Assembly (NCBI GenBank): GCA_029939785.1
Contig: JAOZSG010000016.1
Coordinates: 1-6,841, forward strand
Length of the DNA stretch: 6,841 bases
Direction: 5' to 3'
From: Fidelibacterota bacterium
Lineage (GTDB): Bacteria; Fidelibacterota; UBA2242; JAFGTP01
Shown here in pieces: positions 5,465 to 6,841 of the stretch. The position numbers and the translations under genes are program-made. Below the pieces are notes generated by a model, which did no database searches, had not been told where the DNA came from, and saw only the letters and a list, made by a program, of their open reading frames with translations. The first letter of the stretch is position 1. Every line of letters starts with the position of its first letter.

Positions 5465-6841
5465 CTATTTTCTTTCAAATCGTTTATCTAATTCATCTAA
5501 TGTTAAATTTACAACTATTGGTCTGCCATGAGGGCAAAAATATGGGTTTTGAGTAGCAAATAATCGATCAACCAGATTATGCATTTCCTGATCACTTAGT
5601 TTATCGCCGGCTTTAATTGCAGCTTTACATGAATAAGATGCAGCAATTTTATTTTGCATATCTGTATCTTTTTTTCCATATTCCAGATAATAATCCAGAA
5701 TATCTTTTATAACTTTTCCTTCATCACCCCATTTCATTCCAGCAGGAACAGCTTCAACAGCAACAGTGTTTTTTCCAAATTCTTTGATCTGAAATCCTAA
5801 TTTTTCTAAATAGGGGAGGATTTCAAGTAAAGTAGAAAAATCAGTAATAGAAAGTTCAATAATCTGTGGAAACAATAATTGTTGGGCACTTAATGGTTCT
5901 TTTTCCATAGATAAAAGTGCTTCTTCGTATAATATTCGTTCATGTGCAACATGCTGATCAATTATAACCATTCCGGATTTTACCTGGCTTATGAGGTATT
6001 TATTGTGTATTTGGTAAACTTTTACATCCAGAGAAAAGTTTTCAGAGTTTTGTTGTTCATTGGTTTGCTTCTGAAATCTTTGTGCTCGTTCAATCCATTT
6101 TTTATCATCAACTTTTTTTGTATAATGAATCGGTATCTCTTCTTGTTTTTTGGGAATTTCAACTTTTGAATAAGAGGGGATATTCATTTTCTGAGTAAAA
6201 TTATTCTGCACATTATTTTTTGATTGATCAACTGAATTAGGCAAAATGTTTTCATTATTAATTGATGATGGAACAGGAGATGGTGAGTAGTAATGTTCAG
6301 GAGAGAAACTTGCTAAATCAGGAGCAGAACTTGTAATTTCTTTTAAGCTTCTTGTAGTAGAGCTTTTTAAAAAATTATAAACTTTATTTTGATCACTGAA
6401 TTTTACTTCCATTTTTTGTGGATGTACATTTACATCAATAAGTTCAGGAGGAAGACTGATATGAAGACAATAAAAAGGAAATTCTCCTCTTGATAGAAGA
6501 CTGGAATAGCCTGATGTTATTGCATGATTCATAAGACGGTCTGTAATAAATCTATTATTAACATAAAAAAATTGTTCACCTCTTCTGGCTCTTACCAAAT
6601 TAAGATTTCCGATATAGCCATTTACTTCCAAAGCACCTTCTTTGTAATTAAAAGGAATTAAATTTGGTGGATATTCTTTTGAAAATAGGTTGCCGATTCG
6701 TTCTTTCAAACTTTCACTTCGAAGATTAAATACTTCACGGTCATTGTGGATTAGAACAAATTTTATTCTTGGATAAATCATTGAGAATTTTCGTATTACA
6801 TCTACAATATGTCTGAATTCAACATCTTTACTTTTAAGAAA
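5465..6841 (-). CDS. mutL: DNA mismatch repair protein MutL, 5' end beyond the window
   Basis: MutL couples MutS mismatch recognition to strand processing. The visible 459 codons run open to the window edge. The reading frame upstream of the Met at 6781 encodes FLKSKDVEFRHIV, which fits the family, so that Met is internal. The N-terminal ATPase motifs lie outside. The visible part begins in the transducer half of the N-terminal domain, with FFYVNNRFI and DVNVHPQKMEVKF (about residues 91-148 of the visible part). A low-complexity Ser/Asn/Gln/Pro linker follows (about 170-270). The C-terminal domain carries DQHVAHERILYE at 5959-5924, matching the endonuclease motif DQHA(X)2E(X)4E except Val for Ala, then SCKAAIKAGD and CPHGRP at 5536-5519. 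These are marks of a nicking-type MutL with a metal site, as in organisms without MutH. It sits directly upstream of miaA. Confidence 0.97.
   Translation of the reverse strand, partial: FLKSKDVEFRHIVDVIRKFSMIYPRIKFVLIHNDREVFNLRSESLKERIGNLFSKEYPPNLIPFNYKEGALEVNGYIGNLNLVRARRGEQFFYVNNRFITDRLMNHAITSGYSSLLSRGEFPFYCLHISLPPELIDVNVHPQKMEVKFSDQNKVYNFLKSSTTRSLKEITSSAPDLASFSPEHYYSPSPVPSSINNENILPNSVDQSKNNVQNNFTQKMNIPSYSKVEIPKKQEEIPIHYTKKVDDKKWIERAQRFQKQTNEQQNSENFSLDVKVYQIHNKYLISQVKSGMVIIDQHVAHERILYEEALLSMEKEPLSAQQLLFPQIIELSITDFSTLLEILPYLEKLGFQIKEFGKNTVAVEAVPAGMKWGDEGKVIKDILDYYLEYGKKDTDMQNKIAASYSCKAAIKAGDKLSDQEMHNLVDRLFATQNPYFCPHGRPIVVNLTLDELDKRFERK

Noticed and set aside
5942..6169. Plus-strand open frame of 75 codons
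   Set aside because: Antisense to the mutL linker and C-terminal domain.
6722..6781. Met at 6781 as the mutL start
   Set aside because: The frame continues upstream to the window edge with family-like sequence (KSKDVEFRHIV), and the ATPase domain would be missing, so the Met is internal.

Overview
The window is strongly AT-rich (roughly 30% G+C by eye) and every supported gene is on the minus strand, so transcription runs from position 6841 towards 1. A TonB-dependent outer-membrane receptor with a signal peptide shows a Gram-negative cell. An endonuclease-type MutL (DQHx2Ex4E-like and CPHGRP motifs) points away from a MutH/Dam-type enterobacterium. The receptor's plug motifs (DPQTxHH, GPNALGGxINIITK) recall Bacteroidota, Ignavibacteria and related FCB-group genomes, but the phylum is an inference from memory. 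Clear Shine-Dalgarno sequences precede three genes, which is less typical of Bacteroidota proper.

Layout in the direction of transcription: (1) 6841-5465, the 3' three-quarters of mutL, cut by the window edge; (2) 5452-4514, miaA, 12 nt downstream, a common housekeeping pair for mismatch repair and tRNA modification; (3) 4513-4138, a 376-bp intergenic region with a 125-bp palindromic element built from 9-nt units; (4) 4137-2314, a BtuB-like TonB-dependent receptor, overlapping by 4 nt (5) an AraC-family regulator at 2317-1478; (6) 1477-1294, an intergenic region with a second, 10-nt-periodic short repeat; (7) 1293-739, a flavodoxin-fold oxidoreductase with an Isf-like four-cysteine motif, followed in a likely operon by (8) a small unrecognised membrane protein at 720-316; (9) 315-1, mostly non-coding, with a possible 5' end of another minus-strand gene running off the left edge.

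How the genes may work together: the receptor and regulator are almost certainly cotranscribed and translationally coupled. This suggests a self-regulated uptake locus for an unidentified TonB-dependent substrate. The flavoprotein and membrane protein look like a two-gene redox unit of unknown substrate. No defence system, CRISPR array, RNA gene or complete mobile element is visible. The most unusual non-coding features are the two periodic repeat elements, one upstream of each accessory transcription unit. They look like members of dispersed intergenic repeat families and not like a new protein system.
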